The notes under the pieces were generated by a model. That model was not told the DNA's origin, ran no database searches, and worked only from the letters and a program-made list of their open reading frames with translations. Source: Magnetospirillum sp. (GTDB lineage Bacteria; Pseudomonadota; Alphaproteobacteria; Rhodospirillales; Magnetospirillaceae). Taken from it: 18,848 bases of DNA. Shown here piece after piece: positions 1-6,826 of this stretch (position 1 is its first letter; each line of letters begins with the position of its first letter). The position numbers were made by a program, and so were the translations under genes. The stretch lies in NCBI GenBank assembly GCA_020217035.1, contig JAIWOG010000024.1, positions 1-18,848 of the forward strand, in the 5' to 3' direction.

Positions 1-350
1 TCGACCACTTCCGACTGGCGGCCGAAATCGCCGGCGAAGCGAATCAGGCGATGCGAGTTCAAGGTGTTTGGGGCACGCGTGATGCGGTCGAAGGCGAACT
101 CGATGCCCTCGGCGGTACCGGCGCTGGCCACCGCCGCGTGGATACGGTTGACCCGCGCCGGGCCGCCGAACTTGCGGTCCAGATAGGCGCGGCGGTCGAT
201 GCCTTCGGGCGGGATGTCAGGGTTCAACAGGAAAGGGCGCCAGGTGATCTCGGCACGGGTGCCGGGGCGTTGGGCCAGGGCACGTTCGAAGCGGCGCTTG
301 CCCACATAGCACCAAGGGCAGACGGTGTCGAAGATGAACTCTATGCGCAC
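1..350 (-). CDS. DsbA/FrnE-family thioredoxin-fold oxidoreductase (N-terminal part, cut by window edge)
   Basis: The first 116 codons of a gene that continues past the left edge. The protein begins (M)RIEFIFDTVCPWCYVGKRRF, so a CPWC redox pair lies at residues 11-14 directly after the first beta strand. This is the arrangement of the DsbA-like family that includes FrnE and 2-hydroxychromene-2-carboxylate isomerases. There is no signal peptide, so a cytoplasmic protein is expected. The following WRPFLLNPDIPPEGIDRR stretch is also typical of FrnE-like proteins. The start chosen is GTG at 350, with an AAGGA ribosome site 8 nt upstream; an in-frame alternative further upstream would run into the preceding gene. 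It begins 11 bp after the stop of the degenerate PleD-like gene and is probably co-transcribed with it. The substrate is unknown; an isomerase role cannot be separated from a disulfide or stress role with the C-terminus missing. Confidence 0.85.
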   Translation of the reverse strand, partial: MRIEFIFDTVCPWCYVGKRRFERALAQRPGTRAEITWRPFLLNPDIPPEGIDRRAYLDRKFGGPARVNRIHAAVASAGTAEGIEFAFDRITRAPNTLNSHRLIRFAGDFGRQSEVV

Positions 351-361
351 ATCGGGTGTCC

Positions 362-1663
362 TTAATCCAGGTTCTGCCGGGCCCGCCCCAGAACCGAATC
401 CAACGTGTCGCCGGGGGCGACCACCGTGCAGCCCACCTGCACCCACACCTTGACCGGCTGGTAGACGTCGCGCACGGCGAAATCGGTGTAGGCCAGCACG
501 CCGGCGATGCGGTGCATCACCACCTCGGCCTCGTGAATGGGGGTGTCGGGCAGGACCACGCAGAATTCATGGGGCTTGAACGACGCGGTCAGGTCCTCGG
601 CCCGCAGCAGGCCGGTAATCCATTGGCCCACCTGCTGGGTCAGGTGCAACGCCGCGTCGTCGCCGAATTGCTGGCGCACCCCTTCGATATTGGGGGCGGC
701 GAAGAAAACCACCGCCAAATGCCGGTCCTGGGCCTTGGCGGTTTCGATGCGACTGGTCAGATAGGCTTCCAGGAAGGCCCGGCTGTATTGTCCGGTCACC
801 GCCTCGCGGGTGGTTTCGGTCAGGCTGTCGTTCAGGGCGCCACGAATGTTCCAGCGCAATTGCTGGCGACGCACCAAGGTGAGGACGGCGGATTTCAGGA
901 CCAGCGGATCGACCGGGCGGCCGATGACCCGGGTGGCGCCCCGGCGATAGGCGTCGGCGGTGTCGGTTCCCACGTTGGCCAGCAACACCATGGGCAGGTT
1001 GAACAGGCGGGGGTTGTTGCGCACTTGCGAGCAAAAGCCCAGCAAGCCGTCGGTTTCCTGGGCGAAGGACAGCACCGCGGCGTCGAAGTTGCGGCGCACC
1101 AGGATGTCCTCGGCTTCGTACAAGGTGGGCGAGGTGACCACCTCGCCGCTGCCTTCCAGAACCGACACCACGGCATCAGGGTCGTCGCCGATCACCAGGA
1201 TGGCCGGAGGCTGGCTTCCGGTTTCCTCGACCCGCTGGCGGGCGAGCACGTCGAAACGCTTGGCGATGGCGGCGCGCTGCCGCAACTCGGCATGCATGGT
1301 GGCCAAGCGAACCAGGGGCCGCATGCGGGCGAACAGTTCAGCATCCTCGCAGCCCAGGGTCAGCACGTCGTCGATGCCGTGTTCCAGGCACTGCGTACAC
1401 AGCGCTGAATCCATGCGCTCGACCAACAGGACCACCGGGATGTTGGCGGTGCTTTCCCCTTTTTTCAGCCTGATGGCCAAGTCCAGGGCGTCGTCGCCAC
1501 TCAGCAACACCAAGTCGGGGTGGTCGGCCTGGGCCAGGATCAGTCCTTGTTCCATGTCCAAGGCGATGCCGGCGTGATAGCCGCCACGCGCAAGTCGTTC
1601 CTTCAAGGCCACCACTTGGGTCGCGTTGGCGTTGATGATCAGCACGTTGGCGAGGCGAATCAT
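362..1663 (-). CDS. PopA/PleD-like REC-REC-GGDEF protein with degenerate active sites and retained c-di-GMP I-site
   Basis: A 433-residue protein with the PleD order: receiver 1 (about 4-125), receiver 2 (about 153-268), GGDEF domain (about 287-430). Key residues are missing. The acidic pair of receiver 1 reads N11-A12, the phosphoacceptor position is S55 (DLVLLS), and the conserved lysine position is L103. Receiver 2 has S199 in place of Asp. The GGEEF signature is K363-P-H-E-F367, and the first metal-binding Asp of the cyclase lies in FFAAPNIE. In contrast R354-A-E-D357 sits exactly five residues before that signature, which is the place and pattern (RxxD) of the allosteric I-site that binds c-di-GMP. 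Established: Caulobacter PopA has this architecture, no cyclase activity, and binds c-di-GMP through its I-site. Inference: this is a c-di-GMP effector or scaffold rather than an enzyme. ATG 1663 is preferred over an upstream in-frame ATG at 1723 because only it has a nearby GGGGAC ribosome site. A CTTCCC-N6-GGGAAG inverted repeat lies upstream at 1716-1733. Confidence 0.85.
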   Translation of the reverse strand: MIRLANVLIINANATQVVALKERLARGGYHAGIALDMEQGLILAQADHPDLVLLSGDDALDLAIRLKKGESTANIPVVLLVERMDSALCTQCLEHGIDDVLTLGCEDAELFARMRPLVRLATMHAELRQRAAIAKRFDVLARQRVEETGSQPPAILVIGDDPDAVVSVLEGSGEVVTSPTLYEAEDILVRRNFDAAVLSFAQETDGLLGFCSQVRNNPRLFNLPMVLLANVGTDTADAYRRGATRVIGRPVDPLVLKSAVLTLVRRQQLRWNIRGALNDSLTETTREAVTGQYSRAFLEAYLTSRIETAKAQDRHLAVVFFAAPNIEGVRQQFGDDAALHLTQQVGQWITGLLRAEDLTASFKPHEFCVVLPDTPIHEAEVVMHRIAGVLAYTDFAVRDVYQPVKVWVQVGCTVVAPGDTLDSVLGRARQNLD

Positions 1664-1754
1664 GAGGTCCCCATGGTCGTAGGCTGCAAGCCACACAGAA
1701 TAATACGGAACCAATCTTCCCATAAGGGGGAAGTGTGCGCCAGGGGGTTGGTCG

Positions 1755-1916
1755 TCAATTCCCCAGGGTCAGGAATATGAAGCCGGCGACCACGCCCAAG
1801 CTGGCCAGGACCAAGGCCAGAGCCTTGCGCCCCAGGGCCTGGTTCCGGTAAAGCGCGAAGGCGGTGACGGTGATGGCCGCCACCATGAACAACACCGTGA
1901 TCTGAGCATCCGTCAT
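1755..1916 (-). CDS. Small two-helix inner-membrane protein, unknown function
   Basis: A 53-residue protein. Residues 6-23 (ITVLFMVAAITVTAFALY) and about 33-51 (ALALVLASLGVVAGFIFLTL) are two hydrophobic segments joined by the basic loop RNQALGRK, so a helical hairpin in the inner membrane is expected. ATG 1916 is chosen because GGAG lies 7 nt upstream; the frame is open further back to 1994 but that extension is not hydrophobic and has no ribosome site. The ribosome site itself is inside a perfect inverted repeat (see the separate entry). The gene sits between mucR and the PopA-like gene, all on the minus strand. I do not recognise a family and assign no function. Confidence 0.6.
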   Translation of the reverse strand: MTDAQITVLFMVAAITVTAFALYRNQALGRKALALVLASLGVVAGFIFLTLGN

Positions 1917-1920
1917 CGTC

Positions 1921-1940
1921 TTGCTCCATAGTTTGAGCAA
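1921..1940 (-). promoter_or_regulatory. Inverted repeat overlapping the ribosome site of the small membrane protein gene
   Basis: On the minus strand TTGCTC (1940-1935), an 8-nt loop and GAGCAA (1926-1921) form a perfect 6-bp stem. The GGAG ribosome-binding sequence (1927-1924) starts in the loop and continues into the 3' arm, four nucleotides before the end of the stem and eight before ATG 1916. In RNA this hairpin would partly hide the ribosome site. Regulation is an inference; a chance repeat is possible. Confidence 0.4.
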
Positions 1941-1984
1941 GGCTAGACGCCTGGGCGCCGCGATTCCCTGATGGTGGTCAAACG

Positions 1985-2018
1985 GGCAAAACAAAAGCCC
2001 CGCCGAGGGGCGGGGCTT
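1985..2018 (-). terminator. Intrinsic terminator of mucR
   Basis: A 10-bp perfect GC-rich stem (AAGCCCCGCC at 1995-2004 with its complement at 2009-2018, 4-nt loop), followed on the minus strand by TTTTGTTTTG. It begins 19 bp past the mucR stop, so it ends the mucR transcript and separates it from the genes further left. Confidence 0.85.
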
Positions 2019-2036
2019 GGGGGAAGGTTTTGAAGG

Positions 2037-2489
2037 TTACTTGCTGCGGCGCTTGACCGCAGTCTCCTCCTCGCCGGGCTTGCGGCCCAAGCCGATCTTC
2101 TTGGCGAAGTCGGAGCGCTGGGCGGCGTAATTGGGCGCCACCATGGGATAATCCGGCGGCAGGCCCCACTTGGCCCGGTATTCGTCGGGCGTCATGTTGT
2201 AGGTGGTGCGCAGATGGCGCTTCAGCATCTTCAGCTTCTTGCCGTCTTCCAGGCAGATGATGTAGTCGGGGTGAACCGACTTCTTCACCGAGATGGCCGG
2301 CTTGGGGGCTTCCAGCTTGGTTTCCACCGGGGTGGAGTCAAGGGAAGACAAGGAATTGTAGACCGTGTTGATGATCTCGGGGATTTGCGCGGCCGGCAAC
2401 GGATTGTTGCTGACATACGCAGAGACCACGTCCACGGCCATGCGCAGAATGTCGTCGTGGCTGATCTTGTCGGCGGGGTTGTCGCTCAT
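2037..2489 (-). CDS. mucR: MucR/Ros-family transcriptional regulator
   Basis: A 150-residue protein of the MucR/Ros family, DNA-binding regulators of alphaproteobacteria that bind AT-rich sites and control surface polysaccharide, motility and cell-cycle genes. The N-terminal 1-50 (ILRMAVDVVSAYVSNNPLP) matches the oligomerisation region. The DNA-binding domain runs from YIICLEDGKKLKMLKRHLRT through YNMTPDEYRAKWGLP, with a basic tail ending KRRSK. In Ros the zinc ligands are C79, C82, H92 and H97; here C79 and H92 remain, position 82 is Asp, and positions 96-97 are Thr-Tyr. The finger may therefore fold without zinc, as reported for the Ml-type MucR homologues of Mesorhizobium. Start ATG 2489 gives the usual family length. 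It is divergent from rpiB across a palindrome-rich region, where autoregulation, common in this family, could act. Its direct targets cannot be read from the window. Confidence 0.93.
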   Translation of the reverse strand: MSDNPADKISHDDILRMAVDVVSAYVSNNPLPAAQIPEIINTVYNSLSSLDSTPVETKLEAPKPAISVKKSVHPDYIICLEDGKKLKMLKRHLRTTYNMTPDEYRAKWGLPPDYPMVAPNYAAQRSDFAKKIGLGRKPGEEETAVKRRSK

Positions 2490-2831
2490 GGTCTTTGTCC
2501 GAGATGTCGGTTATTTCAAATGGTTCCACAATCTGCGCATGGCTTGTCTTTCAAGTCAATTCAAAATTGACTAGCCCGAGTAACGAGTTCTTTAGCCAAT
2601 TGCATGGATCAGTAAAAGGCCCTAGGTTTTCCTGGAAAGTTCCAGAATTTGCGTGCGCGGGATGGTCGGATTCTTGGCTCGACCTGTCCGGTGGTCCGAT
2701 TGGTATCACCAAGACAATCCGCATCCACTCGCCGGGACGGGCATGCCCCATGAGATGGTGGCGCATTGGCAATGTGTGCGGATATATGGTATGGAACGCC
2801 TCTGTCTGGCGAAAAACCGGGAATCCCGACA
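2490..2831. promoter_or_regulatory. Divergent mucR/rpiB intergenic region with several palindromes
   Basis: 342 bp without a gene; the part 2500-2650 is AT-richer than its surroundings. Three dyads can be read. (1) AGTCAATT-CAA-AATTGACT at 2554-2572, perfect 8-bp arms. (2) CTGGAA-AG-TTCCAG at 2632-2645, which extends imperfectly to 2630-2647. (3) TTGGT-ATC-ACCAA at 2700-2712. The first lies 65-83 bp upstream of the mucR start and is the best operator candidate for that gene. A possible rpiB promoter is given separately. No open frame with coding character was seen. Confidence 0.55.
2766..2795 (+). promoter_or_regulatory. Candidate sigma70-type promoter of rpiB
   Basis: TTGGCA (2766-2771) and TATGGA (2790-2795) are separated by 18 bp, which would start transcription near 2802, about 30 nt before the rpiB ATG. 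The -35 matches the consensus in five positions and the -10 only in three. This is a pattern match only. Confidence 0.35.
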
Positions 2832-3275
2832 ATGACCAAGGAAACCATCGCGCTCGCTTCCGATCACGGCGGCCTGGAAATGAAGGCCCTGCTGGCCGAC
2901 TTCCTGAAAGGGAAGGGGATCGAGGTGGTCGATCTGGGCACCCACGATTCCCAGTCGGTGGACTATCCCGACTTCGCCGTCGCCATGGCCGACGCCCTCA
3001 AGCAGGGCAAGGCCAGCAAGGGAGTGCTGATGTGCGGCACCGGCATCGGCATCTCCATCGCCGCCAACCGCTTTCCCCATGTCCGCGCCGCCCTGGTGCA
3101 CGACGCCTATGGGGCGCTGATGTGCCGCCAGCACAACGACGCCAACGTCCTGGTCCTGGGGGGACGCACCATGGGACCGGAAGTGGCCAAGCAATGCGTG
3201 GACATCTTCCTGTCCACCGAGTTCGAGGGGGGGCGCCATGCCCGCCGCGTCGCCAAGCTGGGCGACGCTTCCTGA
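2832..3275 (+). CDS. rpiB: Ribose-5-phosphate isomerase B
   Basis: A 147-residue enzyme that interconverts ribose 5-phosphate and ribulose 5-phosphate in the non-oxidative pentose phosphate pathway, in the cytoplasm. The RpiB/LacAB fold shows as ASDHGGLEMK (9-18), the phosphate-binding and catalytic loop LMCGTGIGISIAANR with C68 as general base, and CRQHNDANVLVLGGR with H101. Its C-terminal end FEGGRHARRVAKL is typical of the family. ATG 2832 is used because homology begins exactly there; the frame is open upstream to 2766 but that part has no family resemblance. The ribosome site is weak. It is followed 45 bp later by glyA. Its product ribulose 5-phosphate is also the substrate of RibB encoded downstream, a metabolic link that may be coincidental. 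Confidence 0.95.
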   Translation: MTKETIALASDHGGLEMKALLADFLKGKGIEVVDLGTHDSQSVDYPDFAVAMADALKQGKASKGVLMCGTGIGISIAANRFPHVRAALVHDAYGALMCRQHNDANVLVLGGRTMGPEVAKQCVDIFLSTEFEGGRHARRVAKLGDAS

Positions 3276-3320
3276 ACCATTCATTTTCCGAATTCTTCCG
3301 CCTGCAAAGAAAGTCTGACG

Positions 3321-4598
3321 ATGACCAATACCGACGCCTTCTTCCGCACCGCCTTGGCCGACCGCGACGCTGACGTGTTCGCCGCCATTTCCAAGGAATT
3401 GTCGCGCCAGCAAGACCAGATCGAGCTGATCGCCTCGGAAAACATCGTGTCCCGCGCGGTTCTCGAAGCCCAGGGTTCGGTGTTGACCAACAAGTACGCG
3501 GAAGGCTATCCGGGCAAGCGCTATTACGGCGGCTGCGAATACGTGGACATCGTCGAGCAACTGGCCATCGAGCGGGCCTGCAAGCTGTTCGGCTGCGCCT
3601 TCGCCAACGTGCAACCCAGCTCGGGCTCGCAGGCCAATCAGGGCGTGTTCATGGCCCTGGTTCAGCCCGGCGACACCATCATGGGCATGAGCTTGGCCGC
3701 CGGCGGCCACCTGACCCATGGCGCCGCCCCCAACCAGTCGGGCAAGTGGTTCAAGGCGGTGCAGTACGGCGTGCGCCTGCAAGACGCCCGCATCGATTTC
3801 GACGAAGTGGAAAAGCTGGCCCGCGAGAACAAGCCCAAGCTGATCATCGCCGGCGGCTCGGCCTATCCGCGTGAAATCGACTTCGCCCGTTTCCGCAAGA
3901 TCGCCGACGAAGTGGGCGCCCTGTTCATGGTCGACATGGCGCATTTCGCCGGTCTGGTCGCCGGCGGCGCCTATCCCAGCCCGTTCCCGCATGCCCATGT
4001 GGTCACCACCACCACCCACAAGACCCTGCGCGGTCCGCGTGGCGGCATGATCCTGACCAATGACGAAGCCATCGCCAAGAAGATCAACTCGGCCATTTTC
4101 CCCGGTATCCAGGGCGGCCCGCTGATGCATGTGATCGCCGGCAAGGCCGTGGCCTTCGGCGAAGCCTTGCAGCCGGAATTCAAGCAATACGCCCAACAGG
4201 TGGTCGCCAATGCCCGCGCCCTGGCCGACACCCTGGTGCGCCGTGGCCTGGCCATCGTGTCCGGCGGCACCGATTCGCACCTGATGCTGGTCGACCTGCG
4301 GCCGAAGAAGCTGACCGGCAAGGCCGCCGAGGCCAGCCTGGAACATGCCGGCATGACCTGCAACAAGAACGGCATCCCCTTTGACCCGGAAAAGCCGACC
4401 ATCACCTCGGGCGTGCGTCTGGGCACGCCGGCCGCCACCACCCGTGGCTTCGGAATCGAGGAATTCACCAAGGTGGGCGAACTGATCGGCGACGTTCTGG
4501 ACGGCCTGGCCGCCAACCCGGACGACAATTCCGCCGCCGAGAAGAAGGCCCGCGCCGAAGTGGCCGAATTGTGCCGCCGGTTCCCGATCTATCAATAA
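3321..4598 (+). CDS. glyA: Serine hydroxymethyltransferase
   Basis: A 425-residue PLP enzyme that converts serine and tetrahydrofolate to glycine and 5,10-methylene-tetrahydrofolate, the main source of one-carbon units. Visible family marks are [11 protein letters not shown] (34-44), [20 protein letters not shown] (57-76), the SGSQAN loop (101-106), VDMAHFAGL (204-212), and [16 protein letters not shown] (227-242) in which K234 forms the internal aldimine. Length and start fit the family; an AAAGAAAG purine tract precedes ATG 3321. It is followed by an intrinsic terminator, which separates it at least partly from nrdR, although glyA-nrdR-rib is a common alphaproteobacterial order. Confidence 0.97.
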   Translation: MTNTDAFFRTALADRDADVFAAISKELSRQQDQIELIASENIVSRAVLEAQGSVLTNKYAEGYPGKRYYGGCEYVDIVEQLAIERACKLFGCAFANVQPSSGSQANQGVFMALVQPGDTIMGMSLAAGGHLTHGAAPNQSGKWFKAVQYGVRLQDARIDFDEVEKLARENKPKLIIAGGSAYPREIDFARFRKIADEVGALFMVDMAHFAGLVAGGAYPSPFPHAHVVTTTTHKTLRGPRGGMILTNDEAIAKKINSAIFPGIQGGPLMHVIAGKAVAFGEALQPEFKQYAQQVVANARALADTLVRRGLAIVSGGTDSHLMLVDLRPKKLTGKAAEASLEHAGMTCNKNGIPFDPEKPTITSGVRLGTPAATTRGFGIEEFTKVGELIGDVLDGLAANPDDNSAAEKKARAEVAELCRRFPIYQ

Positions 4599-4608
4599 CG
4601 ACGAAGAG

Positions 4609-4644
4609 CCAAAGCCCCGGGGGTCGGGGCTTTGGTCCTGTTTT
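4609..4644 (+). terminator. Intrinsic terminator after glyA
   Basis: An 11-bp perfect stem: CCAAAGCCCCG (4609-4619), loop GGGGT, CGGGGCTTTGG (4625-4635), followed by TCCTGTTTT. It starts 11 bp after the glyA stop and ends 13 bp before the nrdR start. The T-run is interrupted, so read-through into nrdR is possible. No separate nrdR promoter fits in the 13 bp that remain, so either read-through or a promoter within glyA must supply nrdR. Confidence 0.8.
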
Positions 4645-4657
4645 GGGGGAGTGACGC

Positions 4658-5125
4658 ATGCGCTGTCCGTTTTGTGGCCACGACGACACCCAGGTGAAGG
4701 ATTCGCGGCCGACCGAAGACAATTCGGCCATACGCCGCCGCCGCTCCTGTCCGGAATGCGGTTCGCGCTTCACCACCTTCGAGCGGGTGCAGATCCGCGA
4801 CCTGGTGGTCATCAAGAAGGATGGCTCGCGCTCGCCGTTTGATCGCGAGAAGCTGTTGAAGTCGCTGCGTATCGCCCTTCGTAAGCGCCCGGTCGAGGAA
4901 GAGCAGGTCGAACGCATCGCCAACGGCATCCACCGCCGCCTGGAAAGCATGGGCGAGAACGAGGTTCCGTCCAAGTATATCGGCGAACTGGTGATGGACG
5001 TGCTGATGGACCTAGACAAGGTCGCCTATGTCCGTTACGCCTCGGTCTATCGTAACTTCCGCGAAGCCAAGGACTTCGAGGACTTCCTGGGAAAGATGGT
5101 CGGTGGCGTTGACGACGACCTCTGA
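4658..5125 (+). CDS. nrdR: Transcriptional repressor NrdR
   Basis: A 155-residue repressor of ribonucleotide reductase genes that senses the ATP/dATP balance. The N-terminal zinc ribbon has C3-x2-C6 and C31-x2-C34 ([24 protein letters not shown]) with the RRRRSC basic stretch. The ATP-cone follows from about 49 ([29 protein letters not shown]) to about 136, and the [20 protein letters not shown] end is characteristic. Length equals the family norm. ATG 4658 is preceded by GGGGGAGTGA. The last 23 bases overlap the start of ribD, implying translational coupling. I saw no NrdR-box-like sequence upstream, so autoregulation is not indicated here. Confidence 0.97.
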   Translation: MRCPFCGHDDTQVKDSRPTEDNSAIRRRRSCPECGSRFTTFERVQIRDLVVIKKDGSRSPFDREKLLKSLRIALRKRPVEEEQVERIANGIHRRLESMGENEVPSKYIGELVMDVLMDLDKVAYVRYASVYRNFREAKDFEDFLGKMVGGVDDDL

Positions 5126-6215
5126 CGGCGACCGCGCCCACATGCGGGCCGCCCTGGCCCTGGCCAGGCGCGGTCTGGGCAACGTGTGGCCCAATCCAGC
5201 CGTCGGCTGCGTCATCGTCGCCGAGGGCAGGGTGGTGGGACGGGGCTGGACCCAGCCCGGCGGCCGCCCCCATGCCGAGACCGAGGCCCTGGCCATGGCC
5301 GGCGCGGCGGCACGCGGCGGCACCGCCTATGTGACCCTGGAACCTTGTTCCCATCACGGCAAGACGCCGCCCTGTGCCGAGGCGTTGATCGCCGCCGGCA
5401 TCCGCCGGGTGGTCGTCGCCATCGAAGACCCCGACCCCCGGGTGTCGGGGCGCGGCATCGCCCTGCTGCGTGACGCCGGATTGACCGTGGTCAGCGGCGT
5501 CATGGCCGACGAGGCGGCGGAACTGAATGCCGGCTTCCTGACCAAGATCACCCGTGGCCGCCCGCTGGTCACCGTCAAGATGGCCACCACCTTGGACGGC
5601 CGCATCGCCACCCATGGCGGCGAAAGCAAGTGGATCACCGGGCCAGCAGCCCGCCAGGCCGGACATCTGCTGCGGGCCGAAAGCGACGCCATCATGGTGG
5701 GCAGCGGCACGGTTCTGGCCGATGATCCCGAGTTGACCTGCCGTCTGCCGGGACTGGAAGACCGCTCACCGGTGCGCGTGGTGGTCGACGGCCATCTGCG
5801 ACTGCCGCTGACCAGCAAGCTGGTGGCGACCGCGGCCGACGTGTCCACCTGGATCCTGACCCGTGAAGGCGCCGACGACGAACGCCGCCAAGCCTTCGAG
5901 GAAGCCGGCGTCGACGTGGTCGAGTTGCCCGGCGACGATAGCGGCCTGGACATGGCCGCCGCCCTGGACATCCTGGCCGAAAGCGGCCTGACCCGGGTGC
6001 TGGTGGAAGGCGGGGCGCACCTGACCGCCACCCTGTTGCGGCTGGGCCTGGTGGACCGCCTGGTGTGGTTTCGGGCCCCGCGGATGATCGGTGGCGACGG
6101 TGTGCCGGCCGCCGTGTCCTTTGGGGTCGACCACCTGTCGCAGACCCCTGGATTCGAATGCGTCGACGTCCGCCCGATCGGCGCAGACATCATGGAAACA
6201 TACAGAAAAATCTAA
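5103..6215 (+). CDS. ribD: Bifunctional diaminohydroxyphosphoribosylaminopyrimidine deaminase / 5-amino-6-(5-phosphoribosylamino)uracil reductase
   Basis: About 370 residues, catalysing the second and third steps of riboflavin synthesis. The N-terminal cytidine-deaminase-like domain has the zinc site H57-A-E59 ([10 protein letters not shown]) and C82/C91 ([12 protein letters not shown]). The C-terminal NADPH-dependent reductase domain starts at [15 protein letters not shown] and contains [10 protein letters not shown] and [12 protein letters not shown]. The start is uncertain: GTG 5103 is preferred because it has GGGAAAG about 8 nt upstream and gives the usual short lead before [14 protein letters not shown] 5142 would remove part of the first helix. 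It overlaps nrdR by 23 bp. The stop codon lies inside the AAGGAG ribosome site of ribE, so the two are probably translationally coupled. Confidence 0.95.
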   Translation: MALTTTSDGDRAHMRAALALARRGLGNVWPNPAVGCVIVAEGRVVGRGWTQPGGRPHAETEALAMAGAAARGGTAYVTLEPCSHHGKTPPCAEALIAAGIRRVVVAIEDPDPRVSGRGIALLRDAGLTVVSGVMADEAAELNAGFLTKITRGRPLVTVKMATTLDGRIATHGGESKWITGPAARQAGHLLRAESDAIMVGSGTVLADDPELTCRLPGLEDRSPVRVVVDGHLRLPLTSKLVATAADVSTWILTREGADDERRQAFEEAGVDVVELPGDDSGLDMAAALDILAESGLTRVLVEGGAHLTATLLRLGLVDRLVWFRAPRMIGGDGVPAAVSFGVDHLSQTPGFECVDVRPIGADIMETYRKI

Positions 6216-6228
6216 GGAGTATGGGCCG

Positions 6229-6822
6229 ATGTTCACCGGCATCGTCACCGATCTGGGCGAGATTCGTCGGGTTGTCCGCAATCCCGGAAAGGAAACCCGT
6301 TTCGAGGTCAAGACCGCTTACGACCTGAGCGGAATCGACATTGGGGCGTCCATCGCCCATAACGGCGTCTGCCTGACCGTCGTGGACAAGGGCCCCGACT
6401 GGTACGCGGTTGAGGTGTCGGCGGAAAGCGTTTCCAAGACCACCATGGGCGGCTGGGAACAGGGTGACCGCGTCAACCTGGAACGGGCCATGAAGGTGGG
6501 CGACGAACTGGGCGGCCACATCGTTTCCGGTCATGTGGACGGCGTCGCCACGGTGCTGTCGATCACCGATGAAAACCAATCGAAGCGCTTCGTCTTCGAA
6601 GCCCCTGAAAACCTTGCCAAATTCGTCGCCCCCAAGGGCAGCGTGGCACTGGATGGGGTGTCGTTGACCGTCAACGAGGTTGACGGACGGCGTTTCGGTA
6701 TCAATGTCATTCCCCATACGCAATCGGTCACCACCTTTGGGCGCTTGCGCCAAGGTGACCGGGTGAACATGGAAATCGACATGCTGGCCCGGTATGTCGC
6801 CCGGCTTCTCGACAAGGAATAG
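6229..6822 (+). CDS. ribE: Riboflavin synthase, alpha chain type
   Basis: A 197-residue enzyme that dismutates two 6,7-dimethyl-8-ribityllumazine molecules to riboflavin and the pyrimidine precursor. It has the expected internal duplication: MFTGIVTDLGEIRRV and SIAHNGVCLTVVD in the first barrel, SGHVDGVATVL and GSVALDGVSLTVNEVDG in the second, then INVIPHTQSVTTFGRLRQGD. ATG 6229 has a strong AAGGAG at 6214-6219; a nearby ATG at 6221 is out of frame. The symbol ribE follows the E. coli scheme (ribC in some alphaproteobacterial annotations). The next gene starts 4 bp after its stop. Confidence 0.96.
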   Translation: MFTGIVTDLGEIRRVVRNPGKETRFEVKTAYDLSGIDIGASIAHNGVCLTVVDKGPDWYAVEVSAESVSKTTMGGWEQGDRVNLERAMKVGDELGGHIVSGHVDGVATVLSITDENQSKRFVFEAPENLAKFVAPKGSVALDGVSLTVNEVDGRRFGINVIPHTQSVTTFGRLRQGDRVNMEIDMLARYVARLLDKE

Positions 6823-6826
6823 GCCC

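Noticed and set aside
356..1408. A 350-codon open frame on the plus strand opposite the PopA-like gene
   Set aside because: It is antisense to a clearly recognised three-domain protein and has no recognisable motif.
2706..4595. A 629-codon open frame on the minus strand opposite rpiB and glyA
   Set aside because: It is an antisense shadow of two conserved genes. Its protein is rich in Gly, His, Ala and Gln as expected from the reverse complement of GC-rich coding DNA, with no domain seen.
4599..4657. NrdR box for autoregulation
   Set aside because: The 59 bp before nrdR consist of the terminator hairpin and a short purine-rich segment; nothing resembles the AT-rich NrdR palindrome.
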